This document shows, in pieces, positions 8,166 to 18,201 of a DNA stretch of 64,000 nt (positions within the stretch are counted from its first letter, which is position 1; each line of letters opens with the position of its first letter). The stretch is from assembly GCA_947644545.1 (NCBI GenBank), contig CANRZW010000020.1, positions 1 through 64,000 of the forward strand, read 5' to 3'. The position numbers and the translations under genes were made by a program. The DNA comes from an uncultured Lachnospiraceae bacterium. Lineage in GTDB: Bacteria; Bacillota; Clostridia; Lachnospirales; Lachnospiraceae. Below the pieces are notes generated by a model, which saw only the letters and a list, made by a program, of their open reading frames with translations, had not been told where the DNA came from and did not search any database.

Positions 8166-10829
8166 ATGAAAGTGGCAAATAGGAAATGTATCTACAGACT
8201 CAGTATGGCGCATATGAAGTCTGTGAGAAACAGAAATATTATCACGATATTGGCGATTGTACTGACAACGGTATTGTTTACGGCGCTTTTTACAGCGGGA
8301 ATCTCCTTGAAGGAAGGGTTTGAGCAGTCCAATTTCCGGCAGGCGGGCGGGTATAATCATGCGGTGCTTAAGAACATTACACAGAAACAGTTCGACGAGT
8401 TGAAAGAGGATTCTCTGATTCGGGAGTATGGTGACAGGTTGTTCGTGGGAATGCCGTCGAAAGAACCTTTCAACAAGAGCCATGTGGAAGTGAATTACTA
8501 TGACGAAAATTCTGCAAAATGGTCTTTCTGTACACCGATCGAAGGAAGGCTGCCGACAGAGGGTACAAACGAGGCGGCTACGGACACGGCAGTACTTAAG
8601 CTGCTTGGTGTGGAACCGGTGATCGGTAATTCTTTTACGATGACTTTTGATGTGGATGGAACCGAGACGACGGAAACTTTTACGCTGAGCGGCTATTGGG
8701 AATATGATATAGCAGTGGTGGCAAATAACGTGGTGATTCCCAGAAGCCGGGCGGAAGAGATTTTCGAGAAACTAGGTACAAAAGGCAATAACGGGATGTG
8801 TACTTATCATACGATGAACCTGATGTTTGATAGTGCATCCGGGATCCAGGATAACCTGCGGGAGATTCTGGAAAGGCATGGATATCAGGACGAGAAACCG
8901 GGAGCAGATAACTATATTGCGACAGGAGTGAATTGGGGCTATGTTTCTACGCAAATGGGGGAAAATATGGATCCGGGCATGGTACTGGCTCTTATGGCGG
9001 CGGTACTTCTGATCATATTTACGGGTTATCTGATCATCAATAATATTTTCCGCATTGCAGTTTCCAATGACGTGCGGTTCTATGGCCTGCTCAAGACGAT
9101 TGGTACCACAGGGCGGCAGATTAAGCGAATTATTCTGCTGCAGGCAGCAGCTCTTTCCACGATCGGTATTCCGATGGGCGCTGTGGCCGGGTATCTGCTG
9201 GGAACGGCGATCGTACGGGTCACGGCGGCTAATATGGACGGTATCGATAAGGTAATATCCGTCAATCCGTTGATTTTTCTCGGAGCTTCTCTTTTCTCTT
9301 TAATCACGGTATTTTTATCCTGTGGAAAACCCCGCAGGATGGCGGCGAAGATATCGCCTATAGAGGCGCTGCGCTATACGGAAGGCACCCAGAGCAGGAA
9401 GAAGGAGAGAAAAGGAAGAACGGGAGCCTCGATCCCGAAGATGGCATGGGCGAATCTGGGCAGGAACAAGAGCAAGACGTTGATCAGTGTACTCTCCATG
9501 TCGTTGGCCGTCGTGATCCTGGATATGACCCATGTGTTTACGGGCGGGTTTGATATGGATAAATATCTGCGTGACGTGACACAGGATTTTCTGTTGGCAG
9601 AGGCCTCTTATTTCCAGGTAAGCCAGAAATGGATGAACAAAGAAGGTGGAAAAGAAGCGGCAGTATCGGAGGAGACAATCGCGCGCATTATGCAGCAGGA
9701 AGGCATAACCGGCGGCAGAGCTTACGGTACGATATCTGATATAGAGCAATTGGTTACGGCGGAGAGAGCCAGAGAGGAATACGGCAGTTGGCGAAAAGGA
9801 GGGCTTAGCGGAGAGGATCTTGACTTTATGGTTGATCATATTTTGGAGCATGTGGGGGATCAGCGGGCCATGGATACGCGACTGTATGGTATGGAAGATT
9901 TCCTTATTGATAAGCTGGAGGTCATAGACGGTGATCTCGGCAAATTGAAAGAGGGCGGCAACTACGTGGCTGCAGTATATGACACGGATGATTTTCATAA
10001 TCTCTATGAGGACTGGCACTGGGCGAAGGTGGGAGATCAGGTTACGCTGCGGTATGTGGATACGTATGAGTATTATAACCCGAAAACAGGAGAAGTCTAT
10101 CCGGAGAATGCAAGTCTTGGGAACCTTTTATGGGCGCAGCGGGCGAAAGAATATCGGGAAGAGAAGTATGAGGTAGTTGCTATCGTGCTTATGCCGAATA
10201 CGCTCACATATCGTTTTTACGGGGATGATGAATTTGTGATGAATGCAGACACTTTCAAGGAACATACGGGAACGGATAAGGTTTTGTATTATGCGTTCGA
10301 CTGTGTGGACGAACAGATCGAGAGCATGGAGCAGTATCTGAAAGAATATACGGAAGGGGAAGGGTCTTTCTATGACTATGAGAGCAAGATGACTCGTGCG
10401 AAGGAGTTCTATGAGTTGAAGAATATGTTTCTGTTTGTCGGGACGGCAGTCAGTCTGGTGGTGGGACTGATCGGTGTGTTGAACTTCCTCAATGCAATCC
10501 TCACCGGTATTATGACCCGGAAAAAGGAGTTTGCCGTGCTGCAGTCTGTTGGCATGACGGGAAAGCAGTTGAATTTCATGCTGATAACAGAAGGAATGTT
10601 ATTTGCGGGCAGTGCCATTATGGTCACACTTATGGTCAATCTTGTCATGGGGCCGGTGATCGGTCAGGCACTGGAAGGGATGTTCTGGTTTTTTACTTAC
10701 AGAATCAATATCATGCCCATTCTGGTGGTGTTGCCCTTCTTTTTGCTGCTGGGAGTGGTAGTGCCGCTTGCTTCCTACCGTTATGTTGCAAAACGGTCTG
10801 TGGTGGAACGACTGCGTGAGGCAGAGTGA
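8166..10829 (+). CDS. ABC transporter permease, FtsX family
   Basis: This 887-residue permease has two FtsX domains. After a first transmembrane helix (about 22-42) there is an extracytoplasmic region, then three helices at about 270-400, a second anchor near 440-460, a second large extracytoplasmic region (about 480-740) and three final helices. The cytoplasmic motif before the paired helices (VRFYGLLKTIGTTGRQIKR and KKEFAVLQSVGMTGKQLNF) occurs twice, as expected of two FtsX repeats. It is larger than BceB (about 650) because both outer domains are long. With the upstream ATPase and two-component system it forms a likely peptide-antibiotic resistance or sensing unit. The substrate cannot be read from the sequence. 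Confidence 0.88.
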   Translation: MKVANRKCIYRLSMAHMKSVRNRNIITILAIVLTTVLFTALFTAGISLKEGFEQSNFRQAGGYNHAVLKNITQKQFDELKEDSLIREYGDRLFVGMPSKEPFNKSHVEVNYYDENSAKWSFCTPIEGRLPTEGTNEAATDTAVLKLLGVEPVIGNSFTMTFDVDGTETTETFTLSGYWEYDIAVVANNVVIPRSRAEEIFEKLGTKGNNGMCTYHTMNLMFDSASGIQDNLREILERHGYQDEKPGADNYIATGVNWGYVSTQMGENMDPGMVLALMAAVLLIIFTGYLIINNIFRIAVSNDVRFYGLLKTIGTTGRQIKRIILLQAAALSTIGIPMGAVAGYLLGTAIVRVTAANMDGIDKVISVNPLIFLGASLFSLITVFLSCGKPRRMAAKISPIEALRYTEGTQSRKKERKGRTGASIPKMAWANLGRNKSKTLISVLSMSLAVVILDMTHVFTGGFDMDKYLRDVTQDFLLAEASYFQVSQKWMNKEGGKEAAVSEETIARIMQQEGITGGRAYGTISDIEQLVTAERAREEYGSWRKGGLSGEDLDFMVDHILEHVGDQRAMDTRLYGMEDFLIDKLEVIDGDLGKLKEGGNYVAAVYDTDDFHNLYEDWHWAKVGDQVTLRYVDTYEYYNPKTGEVYPENASLGNLLWAQRAKEYREEKYEVVAIVLMPNTLTYRFYGDDEFVMNADTFKEHTGTDKVLYYAFDCVDEQIESMEQYLKEYTEGEGSFYDYESKMTRAKEFYELKNMFLFVGTAVSLVVGLIGVLNFLNAILTGIMTRKKEFAVLQSVGMTGKQLNFMLITEGMLFAGSAIMVTLMVNLVMGPVIGQALEGMFWFFTYRINIMPILVVLPFFLLLGVVVPLASYRYVAKRSVVERLREAE

Positions 10830-10930
10830 GAAATGCCGGGAAAGTGGTATTTTGTCCGTCATTTTTCACAAAAAACGTCCGGATACTTGTCAGAAATATT
10901 GCCAAAGTTTAATGAATTTTCAGAAAATAC

Positions 10931-10959
10931 TTACAAACAGGACAAATTCATGTTATGAT
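10931..10959 (+). promoter_or_regulatory. Promoter of the CarD-like gene
   Basis: TTACAA (10931-10936), 17-nt spacer and TATGAT (10954-10959) with an extended TG at 10951-10952. The leader of about 120 nt downstream contains two hairpins: TTCATAGGA/TCCTATGAA (11028-11036, 11047-11055) and GTGAGC/GCTCAC (11056-11061, 11066-11071). The second ends 8 nt before the SD. Confidence 0.5.
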
Positions 10960-11088
10960 AATATATAGTAAGGAAATTGTCGGCGAAAATATGAGGGCAC
11001 GATAATGATGTCCGACAGTATTTTTCATTCATAGGACGATCTGGCATCCTATGAAGTGAGCTTGTGCTCACAGAAACATGGAGGGTCT

Positions 11089-11604
11089 ATGTTTGATAAG
11101 GATCAATTGATCATGTGTGGCGGGCATGGTGTCTGCCGCGTAGTTAATGTCATCGGGAATCCCTTTGACAGATTCGATAAAGTGCGTAAGTTTTATGTGC
11201 TGGAGCCGGTCTTTGAGAAGGCGAGCACTGTTTATATGCCGGTGGATAATGATAAGGTCGTTATGCGCAGGGTTATGAACAGGGATGAGGCGGAGGAGCT
11301 GATCGATAATATTATGGAGATCGAGACGGTATGGATTAAGGAGGAAAAGGGCAGAGAGCAGATGTATAAGGATGCAATCCGCACTTACGACTGTCAGAGT
11401 CTGGTACAGATCATCAAGACGCTTTACATGCGGAAACAAAGCCGCATCAAGGAGGGGAAGAAGGCGCTTTCCTCCGATGAACAGTATCTGCGCAAGGCAG
11501 AAGCGCTGCTTTACAGCGAGATGTCTGTTGCGCTGGATATTCCCAAGGAAGAGGTGCAGGAATATATCTCAGATACGGTCAGGAAGAAGAAAAGCCTCGT
11601 GTGA
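11089..11604 (+). CDS. CarD/CdnL-family transcription regulator
   Basis: This 171-residue protein has the CarD_TRCF RNA-polymerase-interacting domain at its N-terminus (MFDKDQLIMCGGHGVCRV..., about 1-70) and a helical DNA-binding C-terminal part (about 80-165). Family members bind the RNA polymerase beta subunit and stabilise open promoter complexes. In clostridia several paralogues occur, often small and single. The start at 11089 has GGAGGG 3-9 nt upstream; an earlier in-frame start (11056) lies in the leader hairpin. A terminator follows. The hairpin-rich leader suggests post-transcriptional control, but no known riboswitch is recognised. Confidence 0.85.
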   Translation: MFDKDQLIMCGGHGVCRVVNVIGNPFDRFDKVRKFYVLEPVFEKASTVYMPVDNDKVVMRRVMNRDEAEELIDNIMEIETVWIKEEKGREQMYKDAIRTYDCQSLVQIIKTLYMRKQSRIKEGKKALSSDEQYLRKAEALLYSEMSVALDIPKEEVQEYISDTVRKKKSLV

Positions 11605-11650
11605 TCTGCACCTAAAGCAGCATGAAAACAGTATAAAACACAGAATAAGA

Positions 11651-11677
11651 GTCAGGCCGCGGGGTCTGGCTTTTATT
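11651..11677 (+). terminator. Terminator after the CarD-like gene
   Basis: An 8-bp stem GTCAGGCC/GGTCTGGC (two G-U pairs) with a 4-nt loop is followed by TTTTATT. Confidence 0.65.
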
Positions 11678-11800
11678 ACTTATACTTGATACTTGCATTT
11701 TTCCCGATAAAAATGTATTCTAGAGAATAAAGTGATTTTGGCAATGACGCAGCAAGGGCGGACATTTCCGATAATAAACAGGAATTTTTGAGGGTTTTCG

Positions 11801-12646
11801 ATGATTATAGATGCAGTGACAGACAGTTTCATGGACAGCGTCAAGCTGCTGCCATTTCTGTTTCTGACTTATCTTGCGATGGAATATCTGGAGCATAAGG
11901 CAGGACAGAAGATGCAGGAGACCATACGCAGCGCGGGCAGAGGCGGTCCGGCGATCGGCAGTGTGTTGGGTATATTCCCCCAGTGCGGCTTTTCGACGGT
12001 GGCTTCTAATTTATATGCAGGTAGGATCATCACGACAGGAACGCTGCTGGCTATTTTTTGGTCTACGTCCGACGAGATGCTTCCGATTATGATTTCCGAA
12101 AGCGTGAGGATGTCAGTGATTCTTAAGATCCTGGCAGTGAAGGTGGTCGTCGCGCTGGCGGCCGGATTTGCGGTGGATTTTCTTTGCCGCAGAAAACAAA
12201 GAAAGATGCAGATCGAGCATCTGTGTGAGCAGCATCACTGCCATTGTGAAAACGGTATCTGGAAGTCGGCGCTGCATCATACGGTGGAGATTTTTCTTTA
12301 TATAATGGTGATCTCTCTTGCGTTGAATCTGCTGATCGGATGGATCGGAGAGGATGTGCTTGGCAGTCTGTTTCTCAACCGCCCGGTGGTCGGGGAGCTA
12401 GTGGCGGCATTGCTGGGGATGATTCCTAACTGTGCGTCTTCCGTGGCCATTACGCAGTTATATTTAAACGGCGTGCTGAGCGCAGGAGCGATGATTGCCG
12501 GACTGCTTTCTGGTTCCGGCGTAGGATTGCTGGTGCTGTTTCGGGTGAATGACGATCATTGGGAGAATTGCAGGATTCTTGGCCTGCTGTACGGAATCGG
12601 CGTCGCGGGAGGAATTGCAGTGAACTGGCTGGGAATTGTTTTTTGA
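11801..12646 (+). CDS. Putative metal exporter, ArsP_2 / manganese transporter-like
   Basis: This 281-residue polytopic membrane protein resembles the ArsP_2 family (putative heavy-metal exporter, sometimes annotated as a manganese transporter). An internal duplication is visible. GIFPQCGFSTVASNLYAGRI (58-77) and GMIPNCASSVAITQLYLNGV (206-225) share a G-x-x-P-x-C core, which may line the transport path. Between the halves is a Cys/His-rich cytoplasmic linker (HLCEQHHCHCE, 140-150) that looks suited to metal binding. Families of this type are about 280-350 residues, so this is near the short end. No metal regulator or other metal gene is adjacent. The substrate is not determined. Confidence 0.75.
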   Translation: MIIDAVTDSFMDSVKLLPFLFLTYLAMEYLEHKAGQKMQETIRSAGRGGPAIGSVLGIFPQCGFSTVASNLYAGRIITTGTLLAIFWSTSDEMLPIMISESVRMSVILKILAVKVVVALAAGFAVDFLCRRKQRKMQIEHLCEQHHCHCENGIWKSALHHTVEIFLYIMVISLALNLLIGWIGEDVLGSLFLNRPVVGELVAALLGMIPNCASSVAITQLYLNGVLSAGAMIAGLLSGSGVGLLVLFRVNDDHWENCRILGLLYGIGVAGGIAVNWLGIVF

Positions 12647-12718
12647 GCCGCACTCTGACAGAGACGAAAAAAGAACCGACCCCAGAGCATCTATATCTCC
12701 AAAATCAGTCCTTCAAAC

Positions 12719-12791
12719 TGCACCGCCAGGGGCTCGAACCCTGGACACCCTGATTAAGAGTCAGGTGCTCTACCAACTGAGCTAGCGGTGC
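12719..12791 (-). tRNA. tRNA-Lys (CTT)
   Basis: Reading the minus strand, acceptor GCACCGC pairs with GCGGTGC followed by discriminator A. The D arm is GCTC AGTTGGTA GAGC, the anticodon loop is CTCTTAA (anticodon CTT, Lys), and the T arm is CAGGG TTCGAGC CCCTG. It is 73 nt long with no encoded CCA. It is the only minus-strand gene in this neighbourhood. Confidence 0.95.
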
Positions 12792-12847
12792 ATATCTTAT
12801 GTGAGAAGCGGTGATAAATCTTTTTGATTACCTCACGCGCAAGTGTT

Positions 12848-12876
12848 ATTATAGTATAATGTTTTAGGCTTTGCAA
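12848..12876 (-). promoter_or_regulatory. Promoter of tRNA-Lys
   Basis: On the minus strand TTGCAA (12871-12876) and TATAAT (12848-12853) are 17 nt apart, about 57 nt upstream of the tRNA. Confidence 0.75.
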
Positions 12877-13022
12877 GTCTTTTTTTAAAGAAATTTAAGA
12901 AAAAATTATAAAAATATAAATTTTTGGAAAGAAATGGCAGGAAATAAGCGGAAAATACTGTGATCCGGCCTTTACAAAACAGGAAGAAAGACTGTAAAAA
13001 GATTAGAGGCGTTGAAAAAGAG

Positions 13023-13185
13023 GCGCAAAGCGCTTCGGAATGGAGGAAAGGTTGAATAAATTCTCTGATGAGCAATTTATTCAACCAAGAATTTGTGTCG
13101 AAGTGTCACAAATTCTATTGATCGCAGAGCAGAATCTGAAATTCTGCTCGCGTCCTCAGCGCAAAGCGCTTCGGAATGGAGGAAA
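13023..13185 (+). repeat. Hairpin-rich element flanked by 27-bp direct repeats
   Basis: Identical 27-bp copies (13023-13049 and 13159-13185, containing GCGCTTCGGAATGGAGG) flank a 109-bp block with three perfect inverted repeats. These are 13 bp (13050-13062/13074-13086, loop TCTCTGATGAGC), 10 bp (13088-13097/13107-13116) and 9 bp (13127-13135/13141-13149). The right direct repeat supplies the Shine-Dalgarno of tatD. The 15-bp core CGCTTCGGAATGGAG recurs at 15109-15123 before the TPR gene. The rest of the 12.65-13.19 kb gap holds only the tRNA and its promoter. Confidence 0.85.
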
Positions 13186-13187
13186 AA

Positions 13188-13982
13188 ATGATATTTGAGA
13201 GTCATGCACATTATGATGACGAGGTATTTGATGAGGACAGGGAGGAACTGCTCGCGTCGCTTGCCGGACACGGGATTGGCACGGTGATCAATGTGGGCGC
13301 AAGCCTGGCCGGTTGCAGGGCGACGCTGGAGCTGACAAAGAAGTATCCCTTTGTCTACGGGGCGATGGGCGTGCATCCTGGCGAGACGCAGGAACTTAGT
13401 GAGGACGGGGTGGTATGGCTTCGTGAGCAGTGCTCTCAGGATAAGATAGTGGCAGTGGGAGAAATCGGACTGGATTATTACTGGAAAGAGCCGGATCCTG
13501 TCGTACAGAAGAAGTGGTTTGAGAGACAGCTGGAACTGGCGAGGGAGGTCGGACTGCCGGTGATCATTCATTCCAGGGATGCGGCAAAGGATACTCTGGA
13601 TATGATGCGGGCGCTTCGTGCAGAGGAAATGGGCGGCGTTGTACACTGTTATTCCTATACGAAGGAGCTGGCAAGGGAATACCTGAATATGGATTTCTAC
13701 TTTGGCATCGGCGGGGTGATCACATTTAAGAATGCGAAGAAGTTGAAGGAGGCAGTGGCCTATATTCCTTTGGAAAAGATCCTTTTGGAAACGGACAGCC
13801 CCTATCTGTCGCCGGAACCGAATCGGGGGAAGCGCAATTCGTCGCTGAATCTTCCGTATGTTGCGGAGGCGGTGGCGGAGCTTAAAGGAGTCAGCAGTGA
13901 GGAAGTGGTGGAGGTTACACGGCAGAATGCAGAGCGGCTGTTTCATTTAGAAGAGGGGCATACCGACAAAACTTCGGACTAA
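13188..13982 (+). CDS. tatD: TatD family metal-dependent hydrolase
   Basis: This 264-residue TIM-barrel metallohydrolase is of the TatD DNase family. Metal ligands are visible: H6 and H8 in the first strand (ESHAHYDD, with E in place of the more usual D), E in VAVGEIGLDYYW, H in PVIIHSRDA, H in GVVHCYSYT and D in LLETDSPYLSPEP. Family members have 3'-5' exonuclease or phosphatase activity and may act in DNA repair or protein quality control. The start at 13188 lies 5 nt after GGAGG; the ATG at 13176 is inside the SD. In Firmicutes tatD often precedes rnmV and rsmA. Here rsmA follows at once and no rnmV is present. Confidence 0.92.
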   Translation: MIFESHAHYDDEVFDEDREELLASLAGHGIGTVINVGASLAGCRATLELTKKYPFVYGAMGVHPGETQELSEDGVVWLREQCSQDKIVAVGEIGLDYYWKEPDPVVQKKWFERQLELAREVGLPVIIHSRDAAKDTLDMMRALRAEEMGGVVHCYSYTKELAREYLNMDFYFGIGGVITFKNAKKLKEAVAYIPLEKILLETDSPYLSPEPNRGKRNSSLNLPYVAEAVAELKGVSSEEVVEVTRQNAERLFHLEEGHTDKTSD

Positions 13983-14054
13983 ATGTATAGATTTAGCCGA
14001 AGTATTACAAGCAGGATAGCAGATAAATACGAAGTAACAGGAATCGAGGATAAT

Positions 14055-14933
14055 ATGGCGACACTTGGCAACAGAAGAAGTACGGCAGAAGTTATAGAGA
14101 AATATCATTTCAGTTTCCAGAAAAAGTTCGGGCAGAATTTTCTGGTGGACAGCAGTATATTGGATAAAATCATCGAGTCGGCGCAGATCACGGAAGAGGA
14201 CTGTGTGTTGGAGATCGGGCCGGGTATCGGTACGATGACGCAGCGGCTGGCGGAGGAGGCGCGGGAAGTGGCGGCGGTGGAGATTGACAGGAATCTGATC
14301 CCGGTCCTGGAGGACACCCTCTCAGCCTATGAGAATGTGACGGTTATCAATGCGGATATCCTGAAACTGGATCTGAATCGGCTGGTGGAGGAACATAATG
14401 GCGGCAGGCCTATCAAGGTGGTGGCAAATCTGCCTTATTACATCACAACGCCGATCATCATGGCGCTTTTTGAGAAGCATGTGCCGCTGCAGAGTGTGAC
14501 GGTCATGGTACAAAAGGAAGTGGCGGATCGTATGCAGGTCGGGCCAGGCACCAAGGATTATGGGGCGTTGTCACTGGCGGTGCAGTATTACGCGAAACCG
14601 GAGGTCGTCACCAGGGTTCCGGCGTCTTGCTTTATGCCGAAGCCAAATGTGGACAGCACCGTGATTCGTCTTACGCGTTATGAGAAACCGCCTGTGGAGG
14701 CGTTGGATGAAGCATGGCTCTTTGCCGTGATCCGGGCTTCTTTTAACCAGAGAAGGAAAACGCTGGTAAATGGTCTGACGAATGCAGGTTTTCCGGGTAT
14801 CGGCAGGCAGCAGGTGGAGGAAGCATTGACCGGGATGGGACTTGCATTGACGGTGCGCGGAGAAACGTTGACATTAAAGCAGTTTGCCGAACTGTCGAAT
14901 TGCCTTTGGGAGAGGAAGAGGAACCCCGGATGA
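14055..14933 (+). CDS. rsmA: 16S rRNA dimethyladenosine transferase RsmA (KsgA)
   Basis: This 292-residue SAM-dependent enzyme dimethylates A1518 and A1519 near the 3' end of 16S rRNA. Motifs are FGQNFLVD (N-terminal signature), VLEIGPGIGTMT (SAM motif I), VAAVEIDRNLIPVL (motif II), NADILKLD (motif III), VANLPYYITTPII (catalytic NLPY) and a C-terminal helical domain with FNQRRKTL. The length is typical (270-300). The frame is open from 13983, but the ATG at 14055 has CGAGGA upstream and gives the normal N-terminus (MATLGNRRSTAEVIEKY). It lies 72 nt after tatD and is probably co-transcribed. Confidence 0.95.
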   Translation: MATLGNRRSTAEVIEKYHFSFQKKFGQNFLVDSSILDKIIESAQITEEDCVLEIGPGIGTMTQRLAEEAREVAAVEIDRNLIPVLEDTLSAYENVTVINADILKLDLNRLVEEHNGGRPIKVVANLPYYITTPIIMALFEKHVPLQSVTVMVQKEVADRMQVGPGTKDYGALSLAVQYYAKPEVVTRVPASCFMPKPNVDSTVIRLTRYEKPPVEALDEAWLFAVIRASFNQRRKTLVNGLTNAGFPGIGRQQVEEALTGMGLALTVRGETLTLKQFAELSNCLWERKRNPG

Positions 14934-15187
14934 TACAATATAGAGGGATTGTATATTGATTCGCTTCCATATATTGGTATATCATAAAGGAACATGCTGT
15001 AGAAGGTGCTTTTTTTCTATATCATTATTTACATTGATAGGAGGCTATGGTAAACTAAGACAGTAAAAATAGGGTTTATATGGCCATATGTCCGGCATGC
15101 GGCGTGGACGCTTCGGAATGGAGAAGAAGATGAAGTTAACCGGAAGGTATTTTCTGACGGTTAGAATACAATGATGAGGTGAGCACC

Positions 15188-18142
15188 TTGGATAAGTTTG
15201 AATATAAAGTACGTGCCGATGAGATTAAAGCATTGATCGCTGAGGGGGAGTTTGCGGAGGCTGTTAAGATTGCCGATTCGATTGACTGGCGCAGAGTCAA
15301 GAGCGTCATGATGTTGTGTACGATCAGCGACTTATATAAGATCAACAGAAGATATCAGGAGAGTAAGGATATACTGTTGCTTGCATATGAGAAGCATCCG
15401 ACCGGAAGACTGATTATTTATTCTCTGTGCGAGCTTTCTATTAAGATGGAGGAGTACGTACAGGCGCTTGAGTATTACAAGGAATATGTGCAGATCGCGC
15501 CGAAGGATACCGGAAGATATATTCTGCAGTACCGCCTTTACGAGGCACAGGATGTCAGTCTGGAAGAGAGAATAGCGGTTCTGGAAGAATTTAAGAAGAG
15601 GGATTATAGAGAAAAATGGGCTTATGAACTGGCATATTTGTACCACCGGATCGGGCTGTCGACCAAGTGTGTGGAGGAATGCGATGAGATGTTCCTCTGG
15701 TTCGGCGAGGGGAAATATGTTATTAAAGCACTGGAGTTAAAGAAACTGCATGAGCCGTTAAATGCCGATCAGCAGGATAAGTATGATCTTTGGATGCAGG
15801 CGAAGGAGTCCGAGGCCGAACCCTATGAGGAGGAAGCCGTCGAAGAGTCCGCTACTGTTTCTGAGGATATTTATGCGGCAGGCGAAAGCAGATATAGAGA
15901 AGAAGAAAGAGCGGCCATTGACAGCCTGCTGGCAGCGGAGGCGCCGACGACAGAGCTTCCAGAAGTGAAGACCGTGGATGTAGGCCAATATAACACAATC
16001 AATCTGCAGATGGCATTGGCTGAAAGTATGAGAGAGATCCTGAGTGAAGAGGAGACGGCGCAGCAGGCCCCGGATGTAGAGCCCCTGGAAGGATTTCATG
16101 AGGAGAAGGCCCTGGCTATGCAGGCCGGAGAAGAAGATTATGTGCAGGAAGCTCCTATGATGCAGGCCGCAGAAGAGAGTTATGTGCAGGAAGCCCCCAT
16201 GATGCAGGTCGTGGAAGAAAGTCCGGTACAGGAACCCTCAATAGAGGAGTCCTTAACGGTGCAGGCTCCCAAAACGGCCGTATCCGAAGGGGAATTCCAG
16301 GTGGAGCAGAACTCGATGCCGGAAACCATGGACATAGAGGAAGACAATGCGGTTGCAGAGGAACCGGCAGCAGAAGCGCCTATAGTTGATGATACGGCGA
16401 AGAAGCCGGTTACACCAATTGTAGAGACGAGTGTGGAGCAGCCGACAGAGGAAATGCAGGAAGAGGATACGGGAGAGTTGGATGACGATGCGATCACCAG
16501 ATCTCTGATCGCGCCGCTGCTGGAGGAAACGATCCGTCTGCCGGATTCTCGGGAAATAGAGAAGAGGCTGCACAAGACTTCCGTAACGTCGTTTCCACAG
16601 AAAGAGACAGTTCAGGAAGCTTCCGTAAAGAGAAAGCCGGTCGTGGAGGCCGATCATCTGCAGGAAATCAGTACACAGGTTTCACAGGAGGATATGGCGG
16701 CCTTTGATGCACAGAAGATTCTGGAGCAGATGAAGGAAGAGGTACTAAGAGGGCCGGATACATCTGATGAGACCCGGATACCCGGGGCAAGAACGGGTGT
16801 ACTGACGCCGTTAAATACAAAACCGTCGAAATATGACAATATACTTTCCCAGGAATACGACGGTCAGATCAGTCTGGTGATGCCGGAAGCGGAACGGATT
16901 GAGAAGCAGATCACCGGACAGCTCAGCATCGAGGATATTATGGCTGAGTGGGAAGAGATGAAAAAGACCAACGAGCAGAAGCGTATGGAGGATGTCAGAC
17001 AGAGGATTCTGGCACATACGGGTAATATTTTTGCAGATTTTGACGAAGCGACGAAGAATGGTCTGTTGGAAGAGCTGGAGCGGGCATTTGTGGCAGCGAT
17101 CATGAAGGAATCCGGCAGGAAGCCTGCGATCAAGAAGGTGATAATGCCGGATGATGCGGATAAGAAGCCGGAAACATTGAAGAAAGCTGAGCCGGAGCCG
17201 GAACCACTGATGGCAGAAGATGTGGAAGATTTTTCGGATGAACCGGATTTCAGGGAAGAGGCGGATGAACCGGAGATGCCTGAAGAAGAGCCGGCAATGG
17301 ATGTGTCATTACCGGAAGAGGAACCGGTGGAAGAATCTTTGGTTGAAACTGAGGAGGAACCGGAACTGCAGGAGAATGAAGGCATCAAAGAACGGGAGCT
17401 GACAGAAGAAGAGAAAGAACTCTTCGGAGAATTCATTCATCACCGCAAGACCGAAAGGCAGCTTATCCGGACACTGGATAATATGAGTCTTGCTCCTTAT
17501 ACGGGGAATGTTCTGATCACCGGAGAGGAAGAGGAGACTTCGCTGGCACTTGCGAAGGCATTGATCAAGGAGATGCAGCTGGGTGACAGTAATTTTTCGG
17601 GAAAAGTGGCCAAGATTTCGGCTGTCGTTTTAAATAAGAAAGACATCGAGGAAATTTTTGTCAAGCTTGATAACGGTGCGCTTGTCATAGAGAAGGCATC
17701 CCGCTTAAGGGCGGCGACCATTGCCAAAATGATCAAAGCGTTAGATAAGGACAACATGGGGCTTATCGTCCTTATGATTGATCAGAAACAGGATATGAAT
17801 CATTTTCTGGAAGAGAACCCGGCTTTGAGTGACCACTTCAATCTCCGCGTGGATGTGGAAGCGTTGGATGATGAAGCTTTGGTTGCCTATGCGAAGCAGT
17901 ATGCGGAAGAGATGGAATATTCTATTGACGAGTTCGGTATTCTGGCACTGCATACGAGGATTGCCGACAGACAGACGAGTGATCATGAGGTGAATCTGGC
18001 GGAAGTCAGAGATCTGGTGGATGAAGCGATCTATTATGCGAACAAGAAGACACCGGGACATTTTATGGATATTCTGTTAGCAAAAAGATATGATGAAGAC
18101 GATATGATCATATTGAGAGAGAAGGATTTCATGCATTATTAA
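15188..18142 (+). CDS. TPR protein with acidic linker and degenerate AAA+-like domain
   Basis: This protein of about 984 residues has an N-terminal region of TPR-like helical pairs (about 1-210, with [22 protein letters not shown] and [17 protein letters not shown]). A very acidic, low-complexity linker (about 215-720) is rich in E, P and V and contains near-repeats of the type [14 protein letters not shown]. The C-terminal domain (about 740-984) is folded like the AAA+ module of SpoVK/CbbX proteins. In it, [15 protein letters not shown] stands where Walker A should be, without the GKT, and LVIEKASRL where Walker B is expected, so ATP hydrolysis is doubtful. The likely start is TTG 15188, 6 nt after GAGGTG; a GTG at 15179 lies in that SD. 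It is cytoplasmic, with no signal peptide. Similar proteins occur in Lachnospiraceae, and I know of no assigned function. Confidence 0.75.
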   Translation: MDKFEYKVRADEIKALIAEGEFAEAVKIADSIDWRRVKSVMMLCTISDLYKINRRYQESKDILLLAYEKHPTGRLIIYSLCELSIKMEEYVQALEYYKEYVQIAPKDTGRYILQYRLYEAQDVSLEERIAVLEEFKKRDYREKWAYELAYLYHRIGLSTKCVEECDEMFLWFGEGKYVIKALELKKLHEPLNADQQDKYDLWMQAKESEAEPYEEEAVEESATVSEDIYAAGESRYREEERAAIDSLLAAEAPTTELPEVKTVDVGQYNTINLQMALAESMREILSEEETAQQAPDVEPLEGFHEEKALAMQAGEEDYVQEAPMMQAAEESYVQEAPMMQVVEESPVQEPSIEESLTVQAPKTAVSEGEFQVEQNSMPETMDIEEDNAVAEEPAAEAPIVDDTAKKPVTPIVETSVEQPTEEMQEEDTGELDDDAITRSLIAPLLEETIRLPDSREIEKRLHKTSVTSFPQKETVQEASVKRKPVVEADHLQEISTQVSQEDMAAFDAQKILEQMKEEVLRGPDTSDETRIPGARTGVLTPLNTKPSKYDNILSQEYDGQISLVMPEAERIEKQITGQLSIEDIMAEWEEMKKTNEQKRMEDVRQRILAHTGNIFADFDEATKNGLLEELERAFVAAIMKESGRKPAIKKVIMPDDADKKPETLKKAEPEPEPLMAEDVEDFSDEPDFREEADEPEMPEEEPAMDVSLPEEEPVEESLVETEEEPELQENEGIKERELTEEEKELFGEFIHHRKTERQLIRTLDNMSLAPYTGNVLITGEEEETSLALAKALIKEMQLGDSNFSGKVAKISAVVLNKKDIEEIFVKLDNGALVIEKASRLRAATIAKMIKALDKDNMGLIVLMIDQKQDMNHFLEENPALSDHFNLRVDVEALDDEALVAYAKQYAEEMEYSIDEFGILALHTRIADRQTSDHEVNLAEVRDLVDEAIYYANKKTPGHFMDILLAKRYDEDDMIILREKDFMHY

Positions 18143-18201
18143 TGACGGCTTTGTCTGCTCTTAAGAGACAACAATAAGAAAAATGTAATGGGGGAAGTGC
18201 T

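Noticed and set aside
12833-13084. Small minus-strand ORF between tRNA-Lys and tatD
   Set aside because: It is AT-rich, covers the tRNA promoter and the hairpin element, and has no SD or protein-like composition.
13062-13116. CTGATGAG followed later by CGAA, resembling a hammerhead ribozyme core
   Set aside because: The bases around CTGATGAG form a perfect 13-bp hairpin with each other, no stem II with the following GAA can be drawn, and no cleavage triplet is in place. The copy at 49128 fails likewise.
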